A DNA stretch of 38,179 nt from NCBI RefSeq assembly GCF_016446475.1, contig NZ_JAEHFP010000031.1, positions 1 through 38,179 of the forward strand, read 5' to 3'. The DNA comes from Paracoccus binzhouensis (GTDB lineage: Bacteria; Pseudomonadota; Alphaproteobacteria; Rhodobacterales; Rhodobacteraceae). The position numbers and the translations under genes are program-made. Positions 20,990 to 30,622 of the stretch are shown one piece after another. The notes under the pieces were generated by a model that was given only the letters and a program-made list of their open reading frames with translations, did no database searches and was not told where the DNA came from. Numbering within the stretch: position 1 is the first letter of the stretch; each line of letters starts with the position of its first letter.

Positions 20990-22573
20990 TTATTCCGCCG
21001 CCGGATGGGCGGCCTGCCGCGCAGCCACGAACGCCTCCAGTTCGCGGCATTGCGCCTCGTCCATGTGTAACCCCAGCTTGGTGCGCCGCCAAAGGATGTC
21101 CGGCGCGCTGCGGGCGAATTCGTTGCGGATCAGCCAGTTCACCTCGGCCTCGGTCAGGCCGGCGCCGAAGTCGCGGCCCAATGCCGCCATGCTTTCCGCA
21201 CCGTCGAGCAGCAGGAACGCCTCGGTGCCATAGGTGCGCACCAGCCGGCGGGCCTGGCGCAGCGGCAGGAACGGATGGCTGGCCTGCAACTGTGCGATCA
21301 GGTCCTCGACCCCGTCCACCGGGAAATCGCCGCCGGGCAGCGGCACCCGCGCCGTCCAGGCGCCGCCGGCCTGCGGAAAGAACGGCGCCAGCTTGGCCAG
21401 CGCCCCCTCGGCCAGCCGGCGATAGGTGGTGATCTTGCCGCCGAAGACGTTGAGCAGCGGCGCGCCGGCCCCGTCGAGGCTGAGCACATAGTCCCGCGTC
21501 GCCGCGGTGGCCGACTTGGCGCCGTCATTGTAGAGCGGCCGCACCCCGGAATAGGTCCAGACCACCTGGTCGGGCGTCACGGCCCTGGCGAAATACTGGC
21601 TGGCGAAGGCGCAGAGATAGTCGCGCTCGGCATCCGAGCAGCGCGCCTCGCCCGGCGGGCCCTGATGGTCCATGTCGGTGGTGCCGATCAGGGTGAAATC
21701 CTCCTCGAACGGGATGGCGAAGATGATCCGCCCGTCCGTGCCCTGGAAGAAATAGCAGCGGTCGTGATCATAGAGCCGCGGCACGACGATATGGCTGCCG
21801 CGCACCAGCCGCACCCCTTCCGAGGACTGGATATGCGCGACATTGCGGATCACCTCCTCGACCCAGGGCCCGCCGGCATTGACCAGGGCGCGGGCGCGAT
21901 GGGTCCGCGTGCCCTCCGGCCCCTCGGTGGTGATGCGCCACAGATCGCCGGCGCGCTCGGCATGGGTGACGCGGGTGCGGGTCAGGATGGTGGCGCCGCG
22001 CGCCTGGGCGTCGCGGGCGTTCAGCACCACCAGCCGCGAATCCTGCACCCAGCAGTCGGAATATTCCCAGCCCAGCCGGAAGCCGGGCTTCAGCGGCTTG
22101 CCCAGCGGGTCGCGGGACAGGTCCAGCCGCCGGGTGCCCGGCAGGATCCTGCGCCCGCCCATATTGTCGTAAAGGAACAGCCCCAGCCGGATCAGCCAGG
22201 CCGGCCGACGGCCGCGCATCCAGGGCATGACGAATGACAGAAGCCGCGAGGTCGGCGTATCGCTTTCGAACCGCATCTGCGGCGACCAGGGCAGCACGAA
22301 GCGCATCGGCCATGAGATATGCGGCATGGCGCAAAGCAGCGTCTCGCGCTCCTCCAGCGCCTCGCGCACCAGCCGGAACTCGAAGAACTCCAGGTAGCGC
22401 AGCCCGCCATGGAACAGCTTGGTCGAGGCCGAGGACGTGGCCTGCGCCAGGTCGCCCTGCTCGGCCAGCGTGACCGAAAGCCCGCGCCCCGCCGCATCCC
22501 GGGCGATGCCGCAGCCGTTGATTCCGCCACCGATGATGAAAAGGTCGGCCGCGGGCCGCTCTGGTGCTGACAC
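20990..22573 (-). CDS. glpD: Glycerol-3-phosphate dehydrogenase, FAD/quinone-linked
   Basis: A 527-residue aerobic GlpD. The FAD-binding GGGINGCGIARDAAGRG lies at about 15-31, followed by TSSASTKLFHGGLRYLE, GPWVEEVIRN, and the C-terminal GlpD domain with GGKITTYRRLAEGAL. It oxidises glycerol-3-phosphate to dihydroxyacetone phosphate at the inner membrane and passes electrons to quinone. GTG 22573 was chosen: GGGAGGGG lies 6 bases upstream and the peptide begins MSAPERPAADLFIIGGG; another in-frame GTG at 22597 has a weaker site. First gene of the glp operon, with a promoter and TTTCG-rich operators upstream. The glpR repressor that usually heads such operons is not in this window. Confidence 0.96.
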   Translation of the reverse strand: MSAPERPAADLFIIGGGINGCGIARDAAGRGLSVTLAEQGDLAQATSSASTKLFHGGLRYLEFFEFRLVREALEERETLLCAMPHISWPMRFVLPWSPQMRFESDTPTSRLLSFVMPWMRGRRPAWLIRLGLFLYDNMGGRRILPGTRRLDLSRDPLGKPLKPGFRLGWEYSDCWVQDSRLVVLNARDAQARGATILTRTRVTHAERAGDLWRITTEGPEGTRTHRARALVNAGGPWVEEVIRNVAHIQSSEGVRLVRGSHIVVPRLYDHDRCYFFQGTDGRIIFAIPFEEDFTLIGTTDMDHQGPPGEARCSDAERDYLCAFASQYFARAVTPDQVVWTYSGVRPLYNDGAKSATAATRDYVLSLDGAGAPLLNVFGGKITTYRRLAEGALAKLAPFFPQAGGAWTARVPLPGGDFPVDGVEDLIAQLQASHPFLPLRQARRLVRTYGTEAFLLLDGAESMAALGRDFGAGLTEAEVNWLIRNEFARSAPDILWRRTKLGLHMDEAQCRELEAFVAARQAAHPAAE

Positions 22574-22612
22574 GCCGATCCCCTCCCGTCCTGGCACCCA
22601 TCCTGGGCGAAA

Positions 22613-22640
22613 GGTGTAACGTCTGCGTGACCGCGGTCAA
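22613..22640 (-). promoter_or_regulatory. glpD: Candidate glpD promoter
   Basis: On the minus strand TTGACC (22635-22640) is followed after 16 bases by TACACC (22613-22618), giving a leader of about 30-35 bases before the GTG. The -35 overlaps a perfect 12-base palindrome, TGACCGCGGTCA (22628-22639), a possible operator. Confidence 0.45.
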
Positions 22641-22660
22641 GCAGAAATTTTCGTTTATGA

Positions 22661-22738
22661 TCGTTTTTTGAAAAAACGAGCCAATATGCGCGGCATTGCG
22701 GCGAAAACATGCGCATTTCGCTGCGATGCGGCGCGAAA
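22661..22738. promoter_or_regulatory. GlpR/DeoR-like operator cluster (TTTCG repeats)
   Basis: A perfect inverted repeat TCGTTTTTTGAAAAAACGA (22661-22679) has 9-base arms around one base. Next to it are GCGAAA...TTTCGC (22701-22721) and TTTCGC...GCGAAA (22716-22738), and a further TTTTCGTTT at 22649-22657. DeoR-family GlpR repressors use TTTCG-containing repeats, so glycerol-3-phosphate-responsive control of glpD is likely; the repressor gene would have to lie elsewhere. Confidence 0.6.
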
Positions 22739-22982
22739 CGAGCGGAAATGGCGCGCGCTTTCCTTCGCCGCAGGGGCAAGAAACAGCGGAAAAGCGGGCC
22801 GGAAACGCATATAGACGGCGGGCAAGGGACCGGCGACGGGCCGCGTCGCCGCCGCCCGGGCCGGACATGGCGCGAATCCGCCCGCGCGCAGGTCCGGGCA
22901 GGGCCGTTTCCCGTTCCGGTGGTCTTGGTCTTGCCGGGAAAATCTGGCAAAGGACGCACATCGCAGAACAAGGGCCATGCAG

Positions 22983-23918
22983 ATGAACAGCCAATCCGTC
23001 ATTGAAACCGGGGGTCAGGTGGCCACGCTGACCCATCTCCAGAGGCTGGAGGCCGAGAGCATCCAGATCATGCGCGAGGTCGTCGCCACGGCGGACAACC
23101 CGGTGATGCTGTATTCGGTGGGCAAGGACTCGGCCTGCATGCTGCATCTGGCGAAGAAGGCGTTCTATCCGGCCCCGCCGCCCTTCCCGCTTCTGCATGT
23201 CGATACCACCTGGAAGTTCCGCGCCATGTACGAGCTGCGCGACCGCGCCGCGGCCGAGGCCGGGATGGAGCTGATCGTCCACCACAACCCCGAGGCGATG
23301 GAAAAGGGCATCAACCCCTTCGACCATGGCAGCCTGCATACCGACATGTGGAAGACCGACGGGCTGAAGCAGGCGCTGAGCAAATACAATTTCGACGTGG
23401 CCTTCGGCGGCGCGCGCCGCGACGAGGAGAAGTCCCGCGCCAAGGAGCGGGTGTTCTCGTTCCGCTCGGCCAACCACCGCTGGGACCCCAAGAACCAGCG
23501 CCCCGAGCTGTGGAAGCTCTACAACACCCGCAAGGGCAAGGGCGAATCGATCCGGGTCTTCCCGCTGTCGAACTGGACCGAGCTGGACATCTGGCAATAT
23601 ATCCACCTGGAGAACATCGACATCGTGCCGCTGTATTTCAGCGAACCGCGCCCGGTCGTGGAACGCGACGGCCTGCTCATCATGGTCGATGACGAGCGTT
23701 TCCGCCTGCGCGAGGGCGAACAGCCGGTGATGAAATCGGTGCGCTTCCGCACGCTGGGCTGCTATCCGCTGACCGGTGCGGTGGAATCCACCGCCCGCAC
23801 CCTGCCCGAGGTCATCCAGGAAATGCTGCTGACCACCACGTCCGAACGCCAGGGCCGCGCCATCGACCACGACCAGTCCGCCTCGATGGAGAAGAAGAAG
23901 CAAGAGGGGTATTTCTGA
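22983..23918 (+). CDS. cysD: Sulfate adenylyltransferase subunit 2
   Basis: A 311-residue CysD of usual length. The PP-loop variant [14 protein letters not shown] (about 43-56) binds [29 protein letters not shown] and the C-terminal [16 protein letters not shown] are all family hallmarks. With CysN it makes adenosine 5'-phosphosulfate from sulfate and ATP in the cytosol. Start: ATG 22983 has AGGG 8 bases upstream, whereas the in-frame ATG at 22977 is only 2 bases from it; the latter would add two residues. It is followed after one base by cysNC. Confidence 0.96.
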   Translation: MNSQSVIETGGQVATLTHLQRLEAESIQIMREVVATADNPVMLYSVGKDSACMLHLAKKAFYPAPPPFPLLHVDTTWKFRAMYELRDRAAAEAGMELIVHHNPEAMEKGINPFDHGSLHTDMWKTDGLKQALSKYNFDVAFGGARRDEEKSRAKERVFSFRSANHRWDPKNQRPELWKLYNTRKGKGESIRVFPLSNWTELDIWQYIHLENIDIVPLYFSEPRPVVERDGLLIMVDDERFRLREGEQPVMKSVRFRTLGCYPLTGAVESTARTLPEVIQEMLLTTTSERQGRAIDHDQSASMEKKKQEGYF

Positions 23919-23919
23919 A

Positions 23920-25842
23920 ATGAACCACGAGATGAAGGACCCCGTCTACGTCACGGACGCCCTGATCGCCGAGGATATCGACGCCTACCTGCTGAAGCAC
24001 CAGCACAAGACCATGCTGCGCTTCATCACCTGCGGCTCGGTCGACGACGGCAAGTCGACGCTGATCGGCCGGCTGCTCTATGACAGCAAGATGATCTTCG
24101 AGGACCAGCTGGCCAGCCTGGAAAACGACAGCAAGAATGTCGGCACCCAGGGCGGCGAGATCGACTTCGCGCTGCTGGTCGACGGGCTGGCGGCCGAGCG
24201 CGAACAGGGCATCACCATCGACGTCGCCTATCGCTTCTTCGCCACCGACAAGCGCAAGTTCATCGTCGCCGACACGCCCGGCCATGAACAATACACCCGC
24301 AACATGGTCACCGGCGCCTCGACCGCCGACCTCGCCGTGATCCTGATCGACGCGCGCCAGGGCGTGCTGACCCAGACCCGGCGGCACAGCTATCTGGTGA
24401 ACCTGCTCGGCATCAAGAACGTGGTGCTGGCGGTGAACAAGATGGACCTGGTCGATTACTCGGCCGAACGGTTCTACGACATCGTCGCGGATTACTCGCA
24501 TTTCGCCAAGCAGATCGGCATGGACAGCTTCCTGCCGATCCCGATCTCGGGGCTCAAGGGCGACAATATCGTCAGCCACAGCGACAACATGCACTGGTAT
24601 CAGGGCCCGACGCTGCTGGGCCACCTGGAACAGGCGCCGGTGAACGACGCGCAGATGCAGGACCATCCGTTCCGCATGGCGGTGCAATGGGTGAACCGGC
24701 CGAATCTGGACTTCCGCGGCTTCGCCGGACAGATCGGCGCCGGCGTGGTGCGGCCCGGCGGCGCGATCCGGGTGCTGCCCTCGGGCAAGACCACCACGGT
24801 CAAGTCCATCGTCACCTTTGACGGCGATCTGGACCAGGCGGTCGCCGGCCAGTCGGTGACCCTGACCTTCGCCGACGAGATCGACTGCTCGCGCGGCGAC
24901 GTGATCGTGCAATCCGACCAGCCCTGCGAGGTCGCCGACCAGTTCGAGGCGACGCTGGTCTGGATGGCCGAGCAGGAGATGCTGCCGGGCCGTCCCTACC
25001 TGCTGAAGATCGGCACCCAGACGGTCACCGCGACCGTCACCGAGCCGAAATACGAGGTCAACGTCAACACGCTGGAGCACCTGGCCAGCAAGACGCTGGG
25101 GCTGAACGCCATCGGGGTGGTCAACATCTCGACCGACCGGCCGATCCCCTTCGAGGCCTATGCCCAGAACCCCGACCTGGGCGGCTTCATCCTGATCGAC
25201 CGCATGACCAACGCCACGGTAGCGGCGGGCATGATCCATTTCGCCCTGCGCCGGTCGCAGAACATCCACTGGCAGGCGCTGGACGTGAACCGCGAGGCCC
25301 ATGCCGCGCTGAAGAACCAGAAGCCCGCCGTGGTCTGGTTCACCGGCCTGTCCGGCTCGGGCAAATCCACCATCGCCAACATCGTCGAGAAGAAGCTGCA
25401 TGCCTTGGGCAAGCACACCTTTCTGCTGGACGGCGACAACATCCGCCACGGGCTGAACCGCGACCTGGGCTTCACCGATGCCGACCGGGTGGAAAACATC
25501 CGCCGCGTCGGCGAGGTGGCGAAGCTGATGACCGATGCCGGGCTGATCGTGCTGACCGCCTTCATCTCGCCCTTCCGCTCGGAGCGGCAGATGGTGCGCG
25601 ACCTGATGGCGCCGGGCGAGTTCGTCGAGGTCTTCGTCGACACGCCGCTGGAGGTGGCCGAGGCGCGCGACGTCAAGGGCCTTTACAAGAAGGCACGCTC
25701 GGGCCAACTGAAGAACTTCACCGGCATCGACAGCCCCTATGAGCAGCCGCAGCAGGCCGAGATCACCGTGAACACCGTCGATCTGACCCCCGAGGACGCG
25801 GCCGAGCGCATCGTGCAATATGTCCTGACCCGCATGTCCTGA
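23920..25842 (+). CDS. cysNC: Bifunctional sulfate adenylyltransferase subunit 1 / APS kinase
   Basis: A 640-residue fusion. The N-terminal CysN part (about 1-445) is an EF-Tu-like GTPase with G1 GSVDDGKS (about 38-45), switch [13 protein letters not shown]3 DTPGHEQY and G4 NKMD, then two beta-barrel domains. The C-terminal CysC part (about 465-640) has P-loop GLSGSGKS (476-483), [15 protein letters not shown] and [13 protein letters not shown]. The first half drives APS formation with CysD by GTP hydrolysis; the second phosphorylates APS to PAPS. It begins one base after the cysD stop. The fusion is common in alphaproteobacteria. No sulfate transporter or PAPS reductase gene is present in the window. 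Confidence 0.97.
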   Translation: MNHEMKDPVYVTDALIAEDIDAYLLKHQHKTMLRFITCGSVDDGKSTLIGRLLYDSKMIFEDQLASLENDSKNVGTQGGEIDFALLVDGLAAEREQGITIDVAYRFFATDKRKFIVADTPGHEQYTRNMVTGASTADLAVILIDARQGVLTQTRRHSYLVNLLGIKNVVLAVNKMDLVDYSAERFYDIVADYSHFAKQIGMDSFLPIPISGLKGDNIVSHSDNMHWYQGPTLLGHLEQAPVNDAQMQDHPFRMAVQWVNRPNLDFRGFAGQIGAGVVRPGGAIRVLPSGKTTTVKSIVTFDGDLDQAVAGQSVTLTFADEIDCSRGDVIVQSDQPCEVADQFEATLVWMAEQEMLPGRPYLLKIGTQTVTATVTEPKYEVNVNTLEHLASKTLGLNAIGVVNISTDRPIPFEAYAQNPDLGGFILIDRMTNATVAAGMIHFALRRSQNIHWQALDVNREAHAALKNQKPAVVWFTGLSGSGKSTIANIVEKKLHALGKHTFLLDGDNIRHGLNRDLGFTDADRVENIRRVGEVAKLMTDAGLIVLTAFISPFRSERQMVRDLMAPGEFVEVFVDTPLEVAEARDVKGLYKKARSGQLKNFTGIDSPYEQPQQAEITVNTVDLTPEDAAERIVQYVLTRMS

Positions 25843-25885
25843 CCGGCCGGGACGATCGCCGCCCCCTGCGGGTGGGCCGGGAACG

Positions 25886-25910
25886 ACCGGGCCTTCGGGC
25901 CCGGTTTCTT
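25886..25910 (+). terminator. Intrinsic terminator after cysNC
   Basis: A perfect 8-base stem, ACCGGGCC and GGCCCGGT, with a TTCG loop is followed by TTCTT, 43 bases after the cysNC stop. This is the cleanest terminator in the window and separates the sulfate operon from the following genes. Confidence 0.8.
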
Positions 25911-26082
25911 CATGTCCGGCAAGGGGTTGGCAGGCCATCGCCCTGTCCCGCGCCGGCGGCGCGGCCCCGGCGGGACTGTGGCCTTCCGCACACAGTCCGG
26001 CGGACCTGTCCAAAAGTCGCACTTGCCGCAACCGGCCCCGCGGGCTCAGGCTGGTATGGCAAGGACGGAAAGGGACACGGTG

Positions 26083-26259
26083 ATGAAAGGCACGGTCACC
26101 CTCGCCTGCCGCAAGGGAGCGCTGGTTTCAGGCGAATACGAGGTCATCGGCGACAGGCTGCGCGTGTCGTATCACGGCCATGAACGATTGGTGCGGATAG
26201 ACGGCAGCTCCATAGACCACCTGGCGCAGGCATTGCTGCGCGACCTCTGGCTGGAATAG
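26083..26259 (+). CDS. Small hypothetical protein, 58 residues
   Basis: A short open frame with a purine-rich GGAAAGGGA about 9 bases before ATG 26083 and a clean stop. The product is basic at the start (MKGTVTLACRKG), then alternates hydrophobic and charged residues in a way that predicts a small beta-sheet (EYEVIGDRLRVSYHGHERLV) followed by a C-terminal helix (SIDHLAQALLRDLWLE). No signal peptide, membrane segment or metal motif is visible. I do not recognise the family. It stands alone between the cysNC terminator and the plsC-like gene. The strict strand-helix layout and ribosome site favour a real gene. Confidence 0.55.
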   Translation: MKGTVTLACRKGALVSGEYEVIGDRLRVSYHGHERLVRIDGSSIDHLAQALLRDLWLE

Positions 26260-26387
26260 GTCCCGCCCGCAGGACCGAGGGCCTTGCCCGTGCGGAGGTT
26301 GCGCTCGGGCGGCCGGGTGCCGGCCCGTCTTCCGTCTCGCCTCGCTTCGTGCCATGCAGGGGCCGGAACAGGCAGACGGGGACGCTT

Positions 26388-27020
26388 ATGACCGCGACGA
26401 TTCCGGTGCGACTGACCCGTGCGGGACTGGTCGCGACCGCGCGGCTGCTGCTGAGCTTGCGCGCCATCGACCTGCCGCCACCCGCGGGCGCACCGCGCAT
26501 CCTGGTCGCCAACCATGTCAGCCATGCCGATTTCGTGGCATTGTGGTCGGTGCTGCCGCCCGAGCGCCGTTTGCGCACCCGGCCGGTCGCCGGTGCCGAT
26601 TACTGGGAACGCTCGGACCTGCGCCGCTGGATCGCGCATCAGGTCTTCCGCGCCGTGCTGATCGACCGCGACCCCAACAGCCGCCGCTCGGACCCGGTCG
26701 AGACCGTGGCCGAGGTGCTGCACGGCGGCGAGGACGTGATCTTCTTCCCCGAGGGCACGCGCAACCTGACCGACACCCGGCTTCTGCCGCTGAAATCCGG
26801 CATCTTCCACCTGGCCCGCGCGGTGCCCCAGGCCGAGATCGTGCCGGCCTGGATCCTGAACCTGGACCGCATCCTGCCCAAGGGTGCCTTCCTGCCGGTG
26901 CCGCTGAACTGCGCCGTGCGCTTCGGCCAGCCGATGCGGGTCGAGACCGGCGAAAGCCGCGAGGATTTCCTGACCCGGCTTTCGGCGGCGATGCTGGCGC
27001 TGGCCGAACAGAAAGGCTGA
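26388..27020 (+). CDS. 1-acyl-glycerol-3-phosphate acyltransferase family (PlsC-like)
   Basis: A 210-residue lysophospholipid acyltransferase-type protein. The catalytic NHVSHADF (NHx4D) motif lies at about 43-50 and the acceptor-binding FFPEGTRN at about 120-127, with the usual spacing, followed by a conserved proline-rich PAWILNLDR region. No strong membrane helix is seen apart from the N-terminal amphipathic segment. ATG 26388 follows ACGGGGACG. The gene is 3 bases before a CdsA-like gene and is the first of a three-gene set with a CDP-alcohol phosphatidyltransferase. It is unlikely to be the sole housekeeping PlsC; a dedicated role in making a minor lipid is the inference. Confidence 0.85.
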   Translation: MTATIPVRLTRAGLVATARLLLSLRAIDLPPPAGAPRILVANHVSHADFVALWSVLPPERRLRTRPVAGADYWERSDLRRWIAHQVFRAVLIDRDPNSRRSDPVETVAEVLHGGEDVIFFPEGTRNLTDTRLLPLKSGIFHLARAVPQAEIVPAWILNLDRILPKGAFLPVPLNCAVRFGQPMRVETGESREDFLTRLSAAMLALAEQKG

Positions 27021-27023
27021 TCC

Positions 27024-27962
27024 ATGGAGCGTTTCCATTCCCCCTCGGCCTTCTTCTTCTATGGGCTCTTCGCCTTCCTGCTGCTGGCCTCGCTGGTCGC
27101 GCGGCTGCTGATCCGCTCGGGCCGGGTCAAGGGCGAGATGGCGCAGAACCTCGCCGACCGCATCCGGGCCTGGTGGGTGATGATCGGCGTGCTGGCGCTG
27201 ATCTTCACCCTGGGCGCCGGGGCGATCACGCTGTTTTTCGCGCTCTGTTCCATGGCGGCGCTGCGCGAATTCGCCACCATCACCCACACGCGGCGCGACG
27301 ATCACGACGGGCTCGCCATCGCCTTCTACGCCGTCCTGCCGCTGCAATACCTGCTGGTCTATTTCGAGGTGCCGGTCTTTGCCGCGCTGCTGATCCCGGT
27401 CTATTGCTTCCTGCTGCTGCCCGTCGTCACCGTGATGAAGGGCGAGGTGCAGGGTTTCCTGACAAGGGTGTCGGAAACGCAATGGGCGCTGATGGTCTGC
27501 GTCTATTGCGTCTCGCATATCCCGGCGATCCTGACGCTGGACATTCCCGGCTACCCTTACAGCGCCTTCACGCTGGTCGCCTGGCTGATCCTGGTCGTGC
27601 AGGCCTCGGACGTGCTGCAATATGTCTGGGGCAAGGCCCTGGGGCGGCACCTGCTGGCGCCGCGCGTCTCGCCCTCGAAGACGGTCGAAGGGCTGGTCGG
27701 CGGCGTGCTCAGCGCCAGCGCGCTGGGAGTGGCGCTGGCACCCTTCACGCCCTTCGGCTGGTGGCAGGCGGGGCTGATCGCGCTGACCGTGACCACATTC
27801 GGCTTCCTGGGCGGGCTCATCATGTCGGCGATCAAGCGCGACCGCGGCGTCAAGGACTGGGGCACGCTGGTGCAGGGCCATGGCGGCATCCTGGACCGGC
27901 TGGACAGCCTGGTGTTCTCGGCACCGATCTTTCTGCATATCCTGGCATGGGGGTGGTTATGA
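27024..27962 (+). CDS. Phosphatidate cytidylyltransferase family (CdsA/YnbB-like)
   Basis: A 312-residue integral membrane protein with about eight helices. The second half carries the CdsA hallmarks PRVSPSKTVEGLVGG and IKRDRGVKDWGTLVQGHGG followed by ILDRLDSL; the proline of the usual PGHGG motif is Q here (QGHGG). The upstream QASDVLQYVWGKALGRHL replaces the more typical DTGAY segment. It should transfer CMP from CTP to phosphatidic acid, giving CDP-diacylglycerol. Its stop overlaps the start of the next gene (ATGA). Differences from standard CdsA and its neighbours suggest a YnbB-type paralogue dedicated to the adjacent CDP-alcohol phosphatidyltransferase. Confidence 0.87.
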   Translation: MERFHSPSAFFFYGLFAFLLLASLVARLLIRSGRVKGEMAQNLADRIRAWWVMIGVLALIFTLGAGAITLFFALCSMAALREFATITHTRRDDHDGLAIAFYAVLPLQYLLVYFEVPVFAALLIPVYCFLLLPVVTVMKGEVQGFLTRVSETQWALMVCVYCVSHIPAILTLDIPGYPYSAFTLVAWLILVVQASDVLQYVWGKALGRHLLAPRVSPSKTVEGLVGGVLSASALGVALAPFTPFGWWQAGLIALTVTTFGFLGGLIMSAIKRDRGVKDWGTLVQGHGGILDRLDSLVFSAPIFLHILAWGWL

Positions 27963-28624
27963 GCGAGGATTTCAGCCGGCGGCCGATCGCCAGCCGCAAC
28001 ACGAAATGGGCCGCCCATGTCACCCGGCGGCTGGTCGAGAACGGCGTGGCGCCGAACCGCATCTCGGCCGGCTCGGTCGTGGCGGCGGCGCTGGCGGGCG
28101 GCGCACTGGCGCTGTCGGCGCAGGCCGGTCCAGGCTGGGCGGCGGGGCTGCTGCTCATCCTCGGCGCGGCGTTCACGCAATTGCGGCTGCTCTGCAACCT
28201 CTTCGACGGGCTGGTCGCGGTCGAGGGCGGGCTGGGCACGCCCGATGGCGCCTTCTGGAACGAGGTGCCGGACCGGCTGTCGGACCTGATCATCCTGGCC
28301 GGCTTCGGCGCGGCGGCGGGCTGGCCGGCGCTGGGACTGCTGGCCGGGGCGCTGGCGATGCTGACCGCCTATCTGCGCGAATTCGGCCGCGCCTCGGGGC
28401 TCGGCTCGGATTTCCGCGGGCCGGGGGCCAAGTCGCATCGCATGGCCGCGGTGACCCTGGGCGCGCTGCTGCAGGTCGGCGCCTGGATCGCCGGCGCGGC
28501 CTGGCCGGCGCTGGGCTGGACGCTGGCACTGGTGCTGGCGCTGACCGCGATCACCATCCTTCGCCGCAGCCGGCGCATCCTGCGCGGGCTGGCTGGCCAG
28601 GCGGACCGATCAAATCTGGGCTAG
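27959..28624 (+). CDS. CDP-alcohol phosphatidyltransferase family with altered catalytic motif (YnbA-like)
   Basis: A 221-residue membrane protein with about six helices. The family motif DxxDGxxAR-x8-GxxxDxxxD is recognisable but changed: N80-L-F-D83-G84-L-V-A87-V88, then G97, N101 and D105, with an extra D109. Two of four metal-site aspartates are asparagine and the arginine is valine. The N-terminal PNRISAGSVVAAAL and the later LREFGRASG, where other members show a similar polar loop, support the fold. The asparagine pattern resembles, from memory, E. coli YnbA. The ATG lies inside the stop of the CdsA-like gene. It would use CDP-diacylglycerol with an unknown alcohol; loss of activity is the alternative. 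Confidence 0.82.
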   Translation: MSEDFSRRPIASRNTKWAAHVTRRLVENGVAPNRISAGSVVAAALAGGALALSAQAGPGWAAGLLLILGAAFTQLRLLCNLFDGLVAVEGGLGTPDGAFWNEVPDRLSDLIILAGFGAAAGWPALGLLAGALAMLTAYLREFGRASGLGSDFRGPGAKSHRMAAVTLGALLQVGAWIAGAAWPALGWTLALVLALTAITILRRSRRILRGLAGQADRSNLG

Positions 28625-28718
28625 CCCCCGCCGCCCAGCGTGATAAGGGATAACTTCGCCGATCCGCTTGTGATACTGGCCGCTCAGCACGGACATTCAG
28701 ACGACAGAGATCCCAGCC

Positions 28719-30557
28719 ATGCCCGCATACCGTTCCCGCACCACCACCCATGGCCGCAACATGGCGGGGGCTCGTGGCCTCTGGCGCGCGACCGGGGTGA
28801 AGAACAGCGATTTCGGCAAGCCGATCATCGCCATCGTGAACAGCTTCACCCAGTTCGTGCCGGGCCATGTGCACCTGAAGGACCTGGGCCAGATGGTCGC
28901 GCGCGAGGTCGAGGCGGCGGGCGGCATCGCCAAGGAATTCAACACCATCGCGGTCGATGACGGCATCGCCATGGGCCATGACGGGATGCTGTACTCCCTG
29001 CCCTCGCGCGAGCTGATCGCCGACTCGGTCGAATACATGGTGAATGCCCATTGTGCCGACGCCATGGTCTGCATCTCGAATTGCGACAAGATCACGCCGG
29101 GCATGCTGATGGCAGCGATGCGGCTGAACATCCCGGCGATCTTCGTCTCGGGCGGGCCGATGGAGGCGGGCAAGGTCACGCTGGGCGACGGGCGCAAGGT
29201 CTCTCTGGACCTGGTGGACGCCATGGTCGCGGCCGCCGACGACAAGGTCTCGGACGCGGACCTTGCCGCCATCGAGGAGGCCGCCTGCCCGACCTGCGGC
29301 TCCTGCTCGGGGATGTTCACCGCCAATTCGATGAACTGCCTATCCGAAGCCCTTGGCCTGTCGCTGCCCGGCAACGGCTCGACGCTGGCCACGCATGCCT
29401 TGCGCAAGAACCTGTTCCTGGAAGCCGGCCGCCGCATCGTCGAGGTGACGCGCCGCCATTACGAACAAGACGACGCAAGCGTCCTGCCCCGCGCCATCGC
29501 CAGCAAGGCGGCGTTCCGGAACGCCATGTCTCTGGACATCGCCATGGGCGGCTCGACCAATACCGTGCTGCACCTCTTGGCCATCGCGCAGGAGGGCGGG
29601 GTGGATTTCACCATGGACGACATCGACGCGCTGTCGCGCAAGGTGCCCTGCCTTTGCAAGGTCGCGCCGAACACCGCCAACGTGCATATGGAGGACGTCC
29701 ACCGCGCCGGCGGCATCATGGCGATCCTTGGGGAACTGGACCGCGCCGGGCTGATCGACCGCGACTGCCCGACCGTGCATGCCCCCACCATCGGCGCCGC
29801 CATCGACCAATGGGACATCGCCCGCAGCAACGACCCAGCTGCGCGCGAGCTGTTCCTGGCCGCACCGGGCGGCGTGCCGACGCAGGTGGCGTTCAGCCAG
29901 GCGACGCTCTGGCCTGACCTGGACCTCGACCGCGAAAAGGGCGTGATCCGCTCGGCCAAGGCGCCGTTCTCCAAGGATGGCGGGCTTGCGGTGCTGAAGG
30001 GCAATATCGCGCTGGACGGCTGCATCGTGAAGACCGCCGGCGTGGACGAATCGATCCTGGTGTTTTCCGGCCGCGCCAAGGTCTATGAAAGCCAGGACGC
30101 CGCCGTCTCCGGGATCCTGACCGGCAAGGTCGAGGCCGGCGACGTGGTGGTCATCCGCTACGAAGGCCCCAAGGGCGGGCCGGGCATGCAGGAGATGCTG
30201 TATCCGACCAGCTACCTGAAATCGAAAGGGCTGGGCAAGGCCTGCGCGCTGATCACCGACGGGCGCTTCTCGGGCGGCACCTCGGGGCTTTCCATCGGCC
30301 ATGTCAGCCCCGAGGCGGCGGCCGGCGGCACCATCGGCCTAGTGCGCGACGGCGACCTGATCGAGATCGACATCCCCAACCGCTCGATCCGCCTGGCGGT
30401 GCCCGAGGACGAGCTGGCCGCGCGTCGCGCCGAACAGGACGCCAAGGGCTGGAAGCCCGCGCAGCCGCGCCAGCGCCAGGTCTCGGCCGCGCTCAGGGTC
30501 TATGCGCAATTCGCCGCCTCGGCCGACAAGGGTGCGGTGCGCATCCTGTCGGAATAA
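28719..30557 (+). CDS. ilvD: Dihydroxy-acid dehydratase
   Basis: A 612-residue IlvD of the long E. coli-like type. Iron-sulfur and magnesium-site motifs are present: [48 protein letters not shown] and [19 protein letters not shown], and the C-terminal substrate region [20 protein letters not shown] is complete. It dehydrates 2,3-dihydroxy-3-methylbutanoate and -pentanoate in valine and isoleucine synthesis. ATG 28719 gives the expected [20 protein letters not shown] start; the ribosome site is weak (GAGA 10 bases upstream). It is monocistronic, with a double hairpin after its stop. Confidence 0.97.
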   Translation: MPAYRSRTTTHGRNMAGARGLWRATGVKNSDFGKPIIAIVNSFTQFVPGHVHLKDLGQMVAREVEAAGGIAKEFNTIAVDDGIAMGHDGMLYSLPSRELIADSVEYMVNAHCADAMVCISNCDKITPGMLMAAMRLNIPAIFVSGGPMEAGKVTLGDGRKVSLDLVDAMVAAADDKVSDADLAAIEEAACPTCGSCSGMFTANSMNCLSEALGLSLPGNGSTLATHALRKNLFLEAGRRIVEVTRRHYEQDDASVLPRAIASKAAFRNAMSLDIAMGGSTNTVLHLLAIAQEGGVDFTMDDIDALSRKVPCLCKVAPNTANVHMEDVHRAGGIMAILGELDRAGLIDRDCPTVHAPTIGAAIDQWDIARSNDPAARELFLAAPGGVPTQVAFSQATLWPDLDLDREKGVIRSAKAPFSKDGGLAVLKGNIALDGCIVKTAGVDESILVFSGRAKVYESQDAAVSGILTGKVEAGDVVVIRYEGPKGGPGMQEMLYPTSYLKSKGLGKACALITDGRFSGGTSGLSIGHVSPEAAAGGTIGLVRDGDLIEIDIPNRSIRLAVPEDELAARRAEQDAKGWKPAQPRQRQVSAALRVYAQFAASADKGAVRILSE

Positions 30558-30562
30558 GGCAA

Positions 30563-30618
30563 GGGGCCCGAAGGCCCCCGCCCGTCCCGCCATGGCCGGT
30601 CCCGCGGGGCCGGCCTTT
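30563..30618. terminator. Paired hairpins between ilvD and convergent yncE-like gene
   Basis: GGGGCC-CGAA-GGCCCC (30563-30578) lies just after the ilvD stop. GGCCGG (30594-30599) and CCGGCC (30610-30615) form a second stem followed by TTT. Between two convergent genes this probably ends transcription in the plus direction and possibly in both. Confidence 0.6.
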
Positions 30619-30622
30619 CGCG

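Larger units (their letters stand above)
22574..22982. promoter_or_regulatory. glpD/cysD divergent control region
   Basis: This 409-base gene-free stretch separates glpD from cysD. Its glpD-proximal third is unusually AT-rich for the window and holds the glpD promoter and the GlpR-like repeats listed separately. Near cysD there is an inverted repeat TTGCC/GGCAA (22931-22950, 10-base centre) of unknown meaning. I see no RNA gene or credible open frame in the middle part (about 22740-22920). Confidence 0.6.
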
